NCBI RefSeq assembly: GCF_000961885.1
Contig: NZ_JZKH01000007.1
Location: forward strand, 62,001 to 126,000
Source of the DNA: Streptomyces rubellomurinus
GTDB taxonomy: Bacteria > Actinomycetota > Actinomycetes > Streptomycetales > Streptomycetaceae
DNA length: 64,000 nucleotides
Direction of reading: 5' to 3'
Shown: positions 40,914-49,144 of the stretch, piece by piece
How positions within the stretch are numbered: position 1 is the stretch's first letter
How the letters are laid out: every line of letters starts with the position of its first letter
Notes under the pieces: generated by a model
Told to the model about the DNA's origin: nothing
Databases searched by the model: none
What the model saw: the letters and a program-made list of their open reading frames with translations, nothing else
Program-made: the position numbers and the translations under genes

Positions 40914-41845
40914 GGCCGCACCTCCGCCCGGTAGTCGACGCTGTCGGCGGTCATCCGCATGAACGCCTCCTCCAGGGAGTCCTGGTGGACGGCGATCTCG
41001 TACAGCACCACGCCGTGTGCGGCGGCGAGCGCGGCGATCCGCTCCGGCGCGGCGCCGGTCACCTCCCAGGCGCCGTCCTCCGCCGGTTCGGCGGTGACCG
41101 CGTCGGCGCCCGGTTCCGGCAGGGCGCCGCCGCCGAGCAGGGCGGCCAGCTTCGTCGGATCGACCGCGCGGACCCGGATCCGGGGGCGGCCGTGGCGGTC
41201 GATGAAGTCGGTGGTCGCGGCGTCCGCCAGCAGCCGGCCCCGGCCGATCACCACCAAGTGGTCCGCGGTGAGGGACATTTCGGCCATCAGGTGGGAGGAC
41301 AGCAGCACCGCCCGGCCCTCGGCGGCGAGGTCGCGCAGCAGCGTGCGGATCCAGCGGATGCCCTCCGGGTCGAGGCCGTTCACCGGCTCGTCGAGCAGCA
41401 GGGCCGGCGGGTCGCCGAGCAGCGCGGCGGCGACGCCGAGGCGCTGGCGCATGCCGAGCGAGAAGCCGCGGATCCGGCGGCCGGCCGCGTCGGCCAGGCC
41501 GACCTGGGCGAGCACCTCGTCCACCCGGCGGTCCGGCAGGCCGTTGCTCGCGGCGAGCCAGCGCAGGTGGCCGCGCGCCGTCCGGCCGCCGTGCAAGGCG
41601 TGGGCGTCCAGCAGCGCGCCGACCCGCCGCAGCGGCTCGGTCAGTTCGCGGTACGGGCGGCCGTCGATCAGGGCGCGTCCGGCGGTGGGCCGGTCCAGCC
41701 CGAGCACCATCCGCAGGGTGGTGCTCTTGCCCGCGCCGTTCGGGCCGAGGAAGCCGGTCACCACCCCCGGCCGGACCTCGAAGGAGAGGTCGTCGACCAC
41801 GCGTACGCCGTCGTACTCCTTGGTGAGGCCCTGGATCTCGATCAT
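40910..41845 (-). CDS. ABC transporter ATPase for the ABC-2 exporter
   Basis: 311 residues from ATG 41845. Walker A GPNGAGKST, signature FSLGMRQRLG, Walker B LLLDEPVNGLDP and a switch His (SSHLM). The C-terminal ~100 residues extend past the ATPase core with no known fold. Divergent from a histidine kinase/LuxR pair that begins 172 bp away, the classical arrangement of an antibiotic- or stress-induced exporter and its sensor. Confidence 0.92.
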   Translation of the reverse strand: MIEIQGLTKEYDGVRVVDDLSFEVRPGVVTGFLGPNGAGKSTTLRMVLGLDRPTAGRALIDGRPYRELTEPLRRVGALLDAHALHGGRTARGHLRWLAASNGLPDRRVDEVLAQVGLADAAGRRIRGFSLGMRQRLGVAAALLGDPPALLLDEPVNGLDPEGIRWIRTLLRDLAAEGRAVLLSSHLMAEMSLTADHLVVIGRGRLLADAATTDFIDRHGRPRIRVRAVDPTKLAALLGGGALPEPGADAVTAEPAEDGAWEVTGAAPERIAALAAAHGVVLYEIAVHQDSLEEAFMRMTADSVDYRAEVRP

Positions 41846-42017
41846 GGTCGTGCCGCCCTCCATCGGGGTGTCGTCCCGCGCTGACGACCCCATTCGACCG
41901 GACCGGGCGGGCCCGGCGGATCCCGCCGGGGACGGGATCGGCCTCCCTCTCCGGAGGGAGACGGCCGGAGGCCGCAGCGGGACGACCGGAGCGCCGCTGA
42001 CCTGGCAGGATGGCCGA

Positions 42018-42098
42018 ATGCCCAGAGGTCGAACGCCCAGAGGTCGGATGCCCGGAGGTCGAACACGCGGAGGTCGCATACGTAGAGGCCGCGTGCCC
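42018..42098 (+). repeat. 15-bp repeats in the kinase N-terminus
   Basis: Five to six imperfect 15-bp units like ATGCCCAGAGGTCGA encode a basic tract (RGRTPRGRMPGGR...). In-frame copy number can vary without harm. Confidence 0.8.
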
Positions 42099-43304
42099 AG
42101 GACCCTCGCGCCGCTGCTGGCCGGTGCCACGTACGCCCGCTGGCTGCACCTGCTGATCGGGTGGATCTTCGCGGGCGTCGTGCTGATGATCTACCCCGGG
42201 ACGAACCACGGGAGCCTCACCCGGATCGTGACGGTGAGCGCCGCGGTGGATGCCGCGCTGCTCGGGCTGATCGCGCTGCTGCCCGCGGTCCGGCGCGCCG
42301 AGGGTGTCCAGGCGCGGCTGCTGCTGGTGCCCGACCGGGAGGAGGACATCGCCGTCGAACCCGCCCGCACCCGGGCGGACCGGTGGCGCACGGCCGGCTG
42401 GCTGGTCGGCCGGGTCGCGCTCGGGTCGGCGGTCGGCTTCGCCCTGGTGCTCACGCTCACGGCCTGCCAGCGGCTCCTGGCCGGGCCCGGCCTCGGCCCG
42501 GCCGGTGCCCGGCCCGGCCAGGGGGACGCGCCGTGGTGGTGCCTGCCGCTCGTTCCCCTGCTGCTCTTCGGCTACGGCTGGCTGGCGGTCTGCGCCGGGC
42601 GTCTCCAACTCGCCATGGCCGTACGGCTGCTGGGGCCGTCCCCGGCCGAGCGGCTGGCCGAGGCCGAACTGCGCGCCGAACGCCTGCTGGAACGCAACCG
42701 GTTGGCCCGCGAGTTGCACGACTCCATCGGCCACGCGCTGACGGTGACCGTCATCCAGGCGGGTGCGGCGCGCGAGGTCGGCGACTGGGCGTTCGCGGCC
42801 AAGGCGCTCGAAGTCATCGAGGAGACCGGCCGGCAGGCCATGGACGACCTCGAACGGACCCTCGTCCTGCTCGACGAGACCGCCGACGGCACGGCTGCCG
42901 AGCGCCCCGGCATCGAGCACCTGCCTGCCCTCCTCGACACCGTGCGGGCGGGCGGCAGCCCGGTCGACGCGTCGGTCGAGGTGCCGCCCGGCCGGCTGCC
43001 CGGGGTGCTCTCGCGCGAGTCCTACCGGATCGTCCAGGAGGGCGTCACCAACGCGCTCAAGTACGCCCCCGGCGAGCCGATCAGCGTCCGGATCGCCGTC
43101 CGGGACGGGCAGTTGGAGCTGCACTGCGCCAACCCGGTGCCGGCCGCCGGCGCACCCGCGGGCGGTGCGGCACCGCGCAAGGGCGGCAAGGGACTTCGCG
43201 GCATCCGCGAGCGCGCCGCGCTGCTCGGCGGGGAGGCGACGGCGGGCCCGGAGGCGGGCAGCTGGGTGCTGGCCGTCCGGGTGCCCCTACGCTTGGGCGC
43301 GTGA
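42018..43304 (+). CDS. Sensor histidine kinase (NarL/LuxR-type partner)
   Basis: 428 residues from ATG 42018; the first 25 are an Arg/Gly repeat, so later starts are possible. Four hydrophobic segments (about 38-60, 65-85, 125-150, 170-190) precede the HisKA_3 domain with phospho-accepting His234 (ELHDSIGHALTVTVIQ) and the ATPase domain (IVQEGVTNALKYA, KGLRGIRERAALLGG). Senses the membrane or outside and phosphorylates the LuxR regulator that overlaps its stop (GTGA). Confidence 0.92.
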   Translation: MPRGRTPRGRMPGGRTRGGRIRRGRVPRTLAPLLAGATYARWLHLLIGWIFAGVVLMIYPGTNHGSLTRIVTVSAAVDAALLGLIALLPAVRRAEGVQARLLLVPDREEDIAVEPARTRADRWRTAGWLVGRVALGSAVGFALVLTLTACQRLLAGPGLGPAGARPGQGDAPWWCLPLVPLLLFGYGWLAVCAGRLQLAMAVRLLGPSPAERLAEAELRAERLLERNRLARELHDSIGHALTVTVIQAGAAREVGDWAFAAKALEVIEETGRQAMDDLERTLVLLDETADGTAAERPGIEHLPALLDTVRAGGSPVDASVEVPPGRLPGVLSRESYRIVQEGVTNALKYAPGEPISVRIAVRDGQLELHCANPVPAAGAPAGGAAPRKGGKGLRGIRERAALLGGEATAGPEAGSWVLAVRVPLRLGA

Positions 43305-43963
43305 TGATCGACATTCTGCTCGCCGACGACGAGGACCTGGTCCGCGCCGGACTGCGCGCCGTCCTGGAGGCGCAGGGCGACCTGCGGGTCGTCGGCGAGG
43401 CGGCGGACGGCGCCGAGGCGGTGGCGCTGGCCCGTGCGCTGCGCCCGCACGTGGTGCTGATGGACGTCCGGATGCCGGTGCTGGACGGCCTGGCGGCGAC
43501 CCGCGAACTCGTCCGGTCCGGGGTGCCGGACGGGCAGCCGCCCAAGATCCTGGTCGTCACCACCTTCGAGAACGACGACTACGTCTACCAGGCGCTGCGG
43601 GCGGGCGCCGACGGCTTCCTGCTGAAGCGCGCCCGCGCGGCCGAAGTCGCCCACGCGGTACGGCTGCTCGCGGCCGGCGAGTCGCTGCTCTTCCCGGCGG
43701 CGCTGCGCCGCCTCGCCGCCGGCCGGGGCAACCCGACCGCCCGCGACGCCATGGCCCGGGCCGCCCTGACCGAGCGCGAGGCCGAGGTACTGCGCCTGGT
43801 GGCCGGCGGCCTGACCAACGGTGAGATCGCCGAGCGGCTGTTCCTCGGGGTGCAGACGGTGAAGACCCACGTGAGCAGCGTGCTGGCGAAGCTCGGCGCG
43901 CGCGACCGCACCCAGGCGGTCATCGCCGCCTACGAGTCCGGCTTCGTCGAACCGTCCGAGTAG
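43301..43963 (+). CDS. LuxR-family response regulator
   Basis: 220 residues from GTG 43301 (an ATG follows directly). Receiver domain with acidic pocket LLADDEDLVRAG and phospho-accepting Asp in LMDVRMPVLDG (residue 55), followed by Thr and Lys (VTTFEND, FLLKRARA), then a C-terminal HTH (LTEREAEVLRLVAGGLTNGE, QTVKTHVSSVLAKLGARDR). Its targets likely include the divergent ABC-2 exporter. Overlaps the kinase gene. Confidence 0.93.
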   Translation: MMIDILLADDEDLVRAGLRAVLEAQGDLRVVGEAADGAEAVALARALRPHVVLMDVRMPVLDGLAATRELVRSGVPDGQPPKILVVTTFENDDYVYQALRAGADGFLLKRARAAEVAHAVRLLAAGESLLFPAALRRLAAGRGNPTARDAMARAALTEREAEVLRLVAGGLTNGEIAERLFLGVQTVKTHVSSVLAKLGARDRTQAVIAAYESGFVEPSE

Positions 43964-43998
43964 CGCGGCTGCTCCCGGCCGCCGGGCGGCGGGCACGA

Positions 43999-44041
43999 CG
44001 AGGGCCCGGCGGGAGCCCGAACGGCTCCTGCCGGGCCCTCG
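43999..44041. terminator. 19-bp bidirectional hairpin
   Basis: CGAGGGCCCGGCGGGAGCC pairs with a complement carrying one wobble, loop of five bases, between convergent regulator and secreted-protein genes. Confidence 0.85.
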
Positions 44042-44056
44042 CGCGTCAACCGCGGG

Positions 44057-44542
44057 TCAGCAGGTGAACCTCGGCGACTGCACCGATCCGTACCGGTTGC
44101 CGCTCTCGGTCACGTACGCGTCCACGACCATCGTCGTGCCGTAGCCGCAGTAGCCGGACATGTCGATGTAGGCGCCGATCGGCCCCTGCGGGATGAGGAA
44201 TCCGCCGTTGGTGTACCGGTCGGTCACCGAGCCGCCCGAGACCGTGGCGACGGCGGCGTACAGGCGCAGGTCGGTCGAGGCGTTCCCCGACACGTACACA
44301 CGCATGGTCATGGCACCGGCGTTCGGGCCGCCGTTGAAGGCGCAGTCGGCCAGCGAGATGCCGAAGCCGACGTAGGCATAGGAGAGGTTCCCGGACTGGT
44401 CGACCCGGCAGCCACCGCCGCTGATGTTCTGGGCGTGGGCGGCCGGCGTGGTCGCGATGAGGGACGTGCCGGCGAGGGCGGCCGCGGCGAGGCACTTGGC
44501 GATGCGCCTCGTGATCGGCGTGCGAGGGGAGGTTGTGGCCAT
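44057..44542 (-). CDS. Secreted protein of unknown function
   Basis: 161 residues. Signal peptide of about 37 residues ending AHA. The mature ~124 residues are beta-rich with four Cys (GGCRVDQS, ADCAFNGG, SGYCGYG, PRFTC), probably two disulphides. No family recognised. Lies between the two-component regulator and a TetR gene. Confidence 0.65.
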   Translation of the reverse strand: MATTSPRTPITRRIAKCLAAAALAGTSLIATTPAAHAQNISGGGCRVDQSGNLSYAYVGFGISLADCAFNGGPNAGAMTMRVYVSGNASTDLRLYAAVATVSGGSVTDRYTNGGFLIPQGPIGAYIDMSGYCGYGTTMVVDAYVTESGNRYGSVQSPRFTC

Positions 44543-44610
44543 GTCGGCGAGCGTAGGAGCGCCTCGCGATCCGGACGAAGGCGCATTCCGGCCATGTGTG
44601 CTGCGGCGGT

Positions 44611-45246
44611 TCAGGCCGGCGGCCCGTCCTGGGTGGTGGCGGGCCGGGTGGGGAGGACGCGGCCGAGGTGGTACCGGAGGACGGCGGTGGCGTCCTCGGG
44701 GGTGCGCTGGCCGAGGAGGACGCTGAGGCCGAGGCCGGCGGAGGCGGCCAGGAGGACGACGGCCTCGTGGCGGGGGTCGAGGTCGGGATCGGCCGTGCCG
44801 GCGTCGCGGGCGGCGGTGAGGTGGGTGACGAGGAAGGCTTCCATCGCGTCGGGGGCGGCGAGGAAGGGCCGGCCGCCCAGCGCGGGGTCGGTGACGGAGA
44901 GTACGGCGTACTCGGTGTGGACGAGGTGGAAGACGCGGCTCTCCTCGTCGGTGGGGACGGCTTCGAGCAGGACGGCCTCGATGACGGCGCGCGGGTCGGG
45001 GGTGGCGCCGGTGCCGCGCAGGCGGTGCTGGATGCGTTCGCCCATGCGGGTGGTCAGGCGGGTCATGGCCGCGAGGAGCAGCTGTTCCTTGGTGTCGAAG
45101 TAGTACTGCACGAGCCGCACGGAGATGCCCGCCTCGACGGCCACCGAGCGCATGGTGACGGAGTGCAGGCCGGTGTTCGCCGCCGCGCGGAGCAGGGCGT
45201 CGATGATGTGGGCCCGTCGCTCTTCGTGATCCACCAGCTTGGGCAT
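44611..45246 (-). CDS. TetR-family repressor
   Basis: 211 residues. N-terminal HTH (HIIDALLRAAANTGLHSVTM, VAVEAGISVRLVQYYFDTKE) and an all-helical ligand domain. Divergent from an alpha/beta hydrolase with an 18-bp palindrome in the 57-bp gap, so it most likely represses itself and the hydrolase. Confidence 0.9.
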   Translation of the reverse strand: MPKLVDHEERRAHIIDALLRAAANTGLHSVTMRSVAVEAGISVRLVQYYFDTKEQLLLAAMTRLTTRMGERIQHRLRGTGATPDPRAVIEAVLLEAVPTDEESRVFHLVHTEYAVLSVTDPALGGRPFLAAPDAMEAFLVTHLTAARDAGTADPDLDPRHEAVVLLAASAGLGLSVLLGQRTPEDATAVLRYHLGRVLPTRPATTQDGPPA

Positions 45247-45268
45247 CGGGTTCCTTCCGGATGTTTTT

Positions 45269-45286
45269 GTGGTACAACCATACCAC
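45269..45286. promoter_or_regulatory. Palindromic operator between TetR and hydrolase genes
   Basis: GTGGTA and TACCAC separated by six bases form a perfect inverted repeat 18 bp before the hydrolase start, the size and place of a TetR site. Confidence 0.7.
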
Positions 45287-45303
45287 CAAGCGAGGGAGGG
45301 GTC

Positions 45304-46188
45304 ATGACGAGGACCAGCGTCGGACGGTTCGTCAGCGAGGCGGCTCGGGCGAGGTTCCTGGAGGCGTACGACCGGGCGATGGAGCTGTGGCCGGGCCCGC
45401 GCCGGGAGCTCGACGTCGATACCGGGTACGGCACGGTGCACGTGCACCACTACGGCGCGGCGACCGGCGAGCCGATCGTGCTGCTGCACGGCCACGCCGG
45501 GCACCCGTCCAACTGGTACCCGCAGGTCGCGGCCCTCGGCGAGCGGCACCCCGTCTACGCGATCGACACCCTGGACGACCCCGGCCGCAGCGTGCAGCGC
45601 GCCGTCGCGGCGGGGTCGGCGGAGAACGCGGAGTGGCTGGGCGAGGTGCTGGCGGGGCTCGGGCTGGAGCGGGTGCACCTGGTGGGGATGTCGTACGGCG
45701 GGTGGCTCGCCCTCAACCAGGCGATCCGGGGCCCGGAGCGGCTGGCGTCGGTGGTGGCGCTGGACCCCGGGGGGATCGAGAAGGTGCCGGCGCGGTTCTA
45801 CCTGCACATGGTCGGCGGCCTGTTCGGGATGCTCGCCCCGCGACGGCTGCGCCCGGCGGTCGGGCGGCTGCTGGCGAACCCGGCGCTCAGCGCGCCCCGG
45901 GAGATGATCGCGCCGCTGATGCTCGCGATGCGCAGCTACCAGCCGGGGTCGCGCCCGCCCGCCCGGCCGTTCACGGACGAGGAGTTGGCCTCGATCGCGC
46001 TGCCGGTGCTGGTGCTGGTGGGCAGGCGCAGTGCGTTGCTGCGCCCGCGTCAGGTGGTGGGGCGGGTGACGGCGCTGGTGCCGGGCGTACGGGCGGAGGT
46101 CGTGGAGCGGGCCGGGCACGGGCTGAACCTGGAGCGGCCGGAGCTGGTGAACGAGCGGCTGCTGGAATTCGTCGGCTCCCGCCGCTGA
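45304..46188 (+). CDS. Alpha/beta hydrolase
   Basis: 294 residues. Oxyanion/active-site region LLHGHAGHPSNW, nucleophile Ser130 in GMSYGG, acid near LVLVGRRSALL and the catalytic His in RAGHGLNLERPE. Cap-type hydrolases of this form include esterases, lactonases and haloperoxidase-like proteins; substrate unknown. Likely derepressed when the divergent TetR binds its ligand. Confidence 0.9.
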   Translation: MTRTSVGRFVSEAARARFLEAYDRAMELWPGPRRELDVDTGYGTVHVHHYGAATGEPIVLLHGHAGHPSNWYPQVAALGERHPVYAIDTLDDPGRSVQRAVAAGSAENAEWLGEVLAGLGLERVHLVGMSYGGWLALNQAIRGPERLASVVALDPGGIEKVPARFYLHMVGGLFGMLAPRRLRPAVGRLLANPALSAPREMIAPLMLAMRSYQPGSRPPARPFTDEELASIALPVLVLVGRRSALLRPRQVVGRVTALVPGVRAEVVERAGHGLNLERPELVNERLLEFVGSRR

Positions 46189-46208
46189 AGAACTGCCAGA
46201 CTGGGCCC

Positions 46209-47018
46209 GTGCGGACGATCATCGAGGACATGGCCGACCGCCTGGCCGAGGTGCCGGGCGTCGTCGGGGTGATGCTCGGCGGGAGCCGGGCGCGCGGCGA
46301 GCACCGGCCGGATTCGGACTGGGACCTCGGCGTCTACTACCGCGACGGGCTCGACCTCGGCGCGTTGCGCGCGCTGGCCGGCCCCGGTGTGGAGGTGGCC
46401 GGCCCGGGCGGCTGGGGGCCGTGGGTGAACGGCGGTGCGTGGCTGCGGGTGGACGGCGTGGCGGTGGACTGGATCCTGCGGGACCTGGACCGGGTCGAGC
46501 GGGTGTGGGCGGACTGCCGGGCGGGCCGCTACGAGGTGGGCGTGCAGGCGGGGCATCCGCTCGGGTTCTGGTCGCCCTGCTACGCGGGTGAGGTGGCGCT
46601 CGGCCGGGTGCTGGCCGACCGGACGGGCGCCCTGGCGGACCTGCGGCGGCGGATCGCGAGCTACCCCGAGCCGCTGCGGGAGGCGTTGACGGCGGGCGTC
46701 TGGGAGGCGGAGTTCCTGGTCGGCGCCGCGGCCAAGGGGGCGGCGGGGGCGGATCCGCTGCACGTCTCGCTCTGCCTGTCCAGGGCGGTCGGCGTGCTGG
46801 TGCAGGCGCTGTACGCCGACGACCGGCGGTGGTGTCTCAACGAGAAGGGCGCGCTGGCCGTCGCCGAGGCCCTGCCGGGCGCGCCGGCCGGCTTCGGACG
46901 CCGCGTGCGCGGCCTGCTGGGGGCGCCCGGGGAGAGCGCCGAGCGCCTGACGGCGACGGTGGCCGGCGCGCGGGCGCTGGTCGAGGAGACCGTCACGGCC
47001 CTGCGCGGCCGGTCCTGA
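46209..47018 (+). CDS. Nucleotidyltransferase-domain protein
   Basis: 269 residues from GTG 46209, 20 bp after the hydrolase gene. N-terminal nucleotidyltransferase fold with the GGSRARG helix turn and metal-binding DSDWD at about 37-41; a third acidic residue is in VDWILRD. The C-terminal half is helical (about 140-260). Resembles the aminoglycoside nucleotidyltransferase/MNT fold, but substrate and activity are unknown, so no resistance function is claimed. Confidence 0.8.
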   Translation: MRTIIEDMADRLAEVPGVVGVMLGGSRARGEHRPDSDWDLGVYYRDGLDLGALRALAGPGVEVAGPGGWGPWVNGGAWLRVDGVAVDWILRDLDRVERVWADCRAGRYEVGVQAGHPLGFWSPCYAGEVALGRVLADRTGALADLRRRIASYPEPLREALTAGVWEAEFLVGAAAKGAAGADPLHVSLCLSRAVGVLVQALYADDRRWCLNEKGALAVAEALPGAPAGFGRRVRGLLGAPGESAERLTATVAGARALVEETVTALRGRS

Positions 47019-47022
47019 CCGG

Positions 47023-47383
47023 TCAGGCGGACCGGGCCGGCCGGGCCGAGGCGGCGAGGGCCTGGTCGTAGCGGTGCAGGACGAGCCGGGCGACGGCCGG
47101 GTGGGGCCGAGCGGGGCGCCGGTCCAGCTCGCCGGGGTTGCGGTGGCGCGGCGGGCGAAGTGGCCGGGGGGAGCAGGTAGGTGGCGAGGGCGACCTCCGG
47201 GCGGCCGGCCGAGTGCAGGTCGGTGACGGCCTGGTGCGGGGTCGGGCTCGCGGCGGAGAGGTGGGCCGGGGTGACGGGCCGGTCGAGCCGGACGGCGAGC
47301 AGCTGAGCCATCCGGTCGGTGTCGGCGAGGGCGGCGGCGGGATCGCGGCTGCCGTGCGCGACGGCTAGCAGCACCGGCGCCAT
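47023..47383 (-). pseudogene. Broken sirohydrochlorin chelatase (CbiX) gene
   Basis: The start (MAPVLLAVAHGSRDPAAALA) is that of CbiX, which inserts metal into sirohydrochlorin. After TYLLPPA the frame breaks; +1 and a second shift recover GHFARRA and then HPAVARLVLHRYDQALA ending at TGA 47023-47025. At 361 bp it is about half of normal, so internal loss plus frameshifts. Its ATG overlaps the stop of the preceding relic, as in an intact hemD-cbiX pair. Confidence 0.75.
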
Positions 47384-47729
47384 CAGGGCGCCGCCAGCCG
47401 GTAGCCGCGCTTGGGCACCGTCCGGATCAGCGCCGCGTGCGGGCCCGAGGGAGGCCCGGAGCCGTCCGACCGCCGCCTCGACGGCGTGCTCGTCGGCTGT
47501 CGCGTCCGGCCAGGCGGCGCGCAGGAGTTCGGCGCGGCTGAGCACCCGGCCGGGCCGTTCCGCGAGTGCCCGCAGGACGGCGGCGCCGCGCGGGCTGAGC
47601 CAGTGGCTCTGGCCGTCGACCAGGGCGGCGTTCCCCTGCAGGGTCAACACCAGCCCGGACAGCGGCACTTCGCGCCGCGCCGCGGCGATGGGGGCCGGGA
47701 CGGCCGTGGTGCCCGGCGCGCGGTCGCGG
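47383..47729 (-). pseudogene. Winged-helix end of a uroporphyrinogen-III synthase gene
   Basis: Only the C-terminal winged-helix of the actinobacterial two-domain uroporphyrinogen-III synthase remains: LSPRGAAVLRALAERPG, VLSRAELLRAAWPD, AVEAAVGRLRASLG. One extra base then shifts frame; the original end (HAALIRTVPKRGYRLAAP) is readable in the next frame and stops at 47383-47385. The catalytic N-terminal domain is absent. Confidence 0.75.
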
Positions 47730-47746
47730 CGGGTGTCGACCGGGCG

Positions 47747-47953
47747 GGCGCCGAGGCCGCCGCCCGGCGCCGGTCCGCCGCACTGATCGGGCTGGCCGGG
47801 GCGGTCGGGGCGTTCGGCGGGGTGCTGGTGAACCTCGCCTTCCGGCAGTCCTTCCAGGCCAGCGGGAACGGGGACGCCGCCTACCTCGGGTTCCTGGCGG
47901 CGTACCTGCTGTGCTCGGTGCTGACCTGGGCGGTGTGGCTGCGGCGGCGGTGA
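47747..47953 (+). pseudogene. C-terminal remnant of a NarK-type nitrate/nitrite transporter
   Basis: About 65 codons (ALIGLAGAVGAFGGVLVN, LAFRQSFQASGNGDAAYL, GFLAAYLLCSVLTWAVW) match the last two helices of NarK-type MFS proteins. There is no N-terminal ten helices and no start. It abuts the hemD remnant on the other strand, so the two formerly divergent genes were fused by a deletion. Confidence 0.72.
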
Positions 47954-48069
47954 CCGGGGGCCGGACGGGCCGGTGGGCTCGTACGACGATCGGACGGCCC
48001 GGCGCGCGGGGGCCGGGCCGTCCGGTTAGCGTCGGCCGCAACACGTTCCGCGGAGCTCCGGAGGTTGCA

Positions 48070-48525
48070 GTGCAGCGGTGGATCATCGTCACGGCGCTCA
48101 CATCGGCCCTCACCGGCCTCGCCGTACCCGTCCGGGCGGCCTGCGACGACGCCGGCAAGGACCCCGCCCCCGTGGCCACCACGGTCACCCTGGGCGACGC
48201 CCGGATCGACCCGAAGCAGCCCGGGAAGGTCAGGGTCGACGTCAGCTACGTGTGCACGATCGCCGACGAGGCGCGCTCGCTCAGCGTCTCCGTCGAGCAG
48301 AAGGACCCTCAGGACGCCTCCTCGATCGGCTTCGGCACCAGCCGGGCGGCCGAGACCGACGTGCTCTGCGACGGGACCTGGCAGCAACGGACGATCGTCG
48401 TCCAGTCCAAGACCTTCAACTGGATCCCGGACGCCGATGCCGTCCTCAGCAGCACGGTGACCAACATCGGCGCCACCCCGCCCGCGTCCGCGGACGCCCG
48501 GCGGGTCAAGCTCGTCGTCGGCTGA
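48070..48525 (+). CDS. Secreted protein, DUF6299-like
   Basis: 151 residues from GTG 48070 behind CCGGAGG. Signal peptide of about 23 residues ending VRAA. The rest is a beta-rich domain with two Cys (VSYVCTIAD, DVLCDGTW), similar in pattern to DUF6299 secreted actinobacterial proteins. Stop overlaps the cupredoxin gene start (TGATG), so they form an operon. Confidence 0.6.
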   Translation: MQRWIIVTALTSALTGLAVPVRAACDDAGKDPAPVATTVTLGDARIDPKQPGKVRVDVSYVCTIADEARSLSVSVEQKDPQDASSIGFGTSRAAETDVLCDGTWQQRTIVVQSKTFNWIPDADAVLSSTVTNIGATPPASADARRVKLVVG

Positions 48526-48962
48526 TGCGGGGGCCCGGCCGGGCGGCGGCCGCGCTGCTCCTCGGGGCGGCGCTGGGCGGGTGCGTCAGTGCCCTGGTCG
48601 GCCCGGCGCCGGAGAAGTCCGGGACGGGTGCCGCGCCGTCGCCGGCGCCGTCGTCGGGGGCTACGGCGACGGCTTCGGCTACGGCGACGGCTTCGGTTTC
48701 GGTGAGTGCCGCGCCGGGGACGGTGACGATCCGCGACTTCCTGTTCCAGCCCGCCGACTTCACCGTCCCGGCGGGCACCCGGCTGACGGTGGTCAACGCG
48801 GACACCGTCAGCCACACCCTCACCGCGCAGGACAGCAGCTTCGACACCGGCCCGATCGCGCCCGGCGCCTCGGCGGTCCTCACCGCCCCGGTCCGGCCGG
48901 GCGACTACCCGTACCGGTGCACCTTCCACCACTTCATGCGGGGGACGCTGACGGTCGCCTGA
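48525..48962 (+). CDS. Cupredoxin-domain lipoprotein
   Basis: 145 residues. Lipobox LGGC at about 17-20, a long Ser/Ala/Thr linker, and a ~75-residue plastocyanin-like domain: IRDFLFQPADFTVPAGTRLT, then SHTLTAQDS with ligand His, and PYRCTFHHFMRGTLTV with Cys, His and Met. Type 1 copper site complete; electron carrier or copper-binding role outside the membrane. Confidence 0.88.
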   Translation: MRGPGRAAAALLLGAALGGCVSALVGPAPEKSGTGAAPSPAPSSGATATASATATASVSVSAAPGTVTIRDFLFQPADFTVPAGTRLTVVNADTVSHTLTAQDSSFDTGPIAPGASAVLTAPVRPGDYPYRCTFHHFMRGTLTVA

Positions 48963-49080
48963 CGGGAGGGGCACGGGGCCGGTCGGCGGCCGGTGGGGGC
49001 CCGGCGTCCGGCCGGGTGGTGCGCGCCGGGGTGTGAGCCGCTGCGCCCGGTGCGGGATCGAACGGGGCTGCTCAGGCCTG

Positions 49081-49114
49081 GCCCTTTGTTCTACAGTGCT
49101 GTAGAACAAAGGGC
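49081..49114. promoter_or_regulatory. Perfect 34-bp palindrome before the membrane protein gene
   Basis: GCCCTTTGTTCTACAG is repeated inverted around two central bases (TG). The core TTCTACA-N4-TGTAGAA resembles BlaI/MecI-family operators. The centre is 47 bp before ATG 49145, so it may cover the promoter. Confidence 0.75.
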
Positions 49115-49144
49115 TCGCAGGTGAACAGCGAACGGGGACGCACG

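Noticed and set aside
46209..47018. Aminoglycoside resistance gene
   Set aside because: Only the nucleotidyltransferase fold is supported; no specific resistance family recognised.
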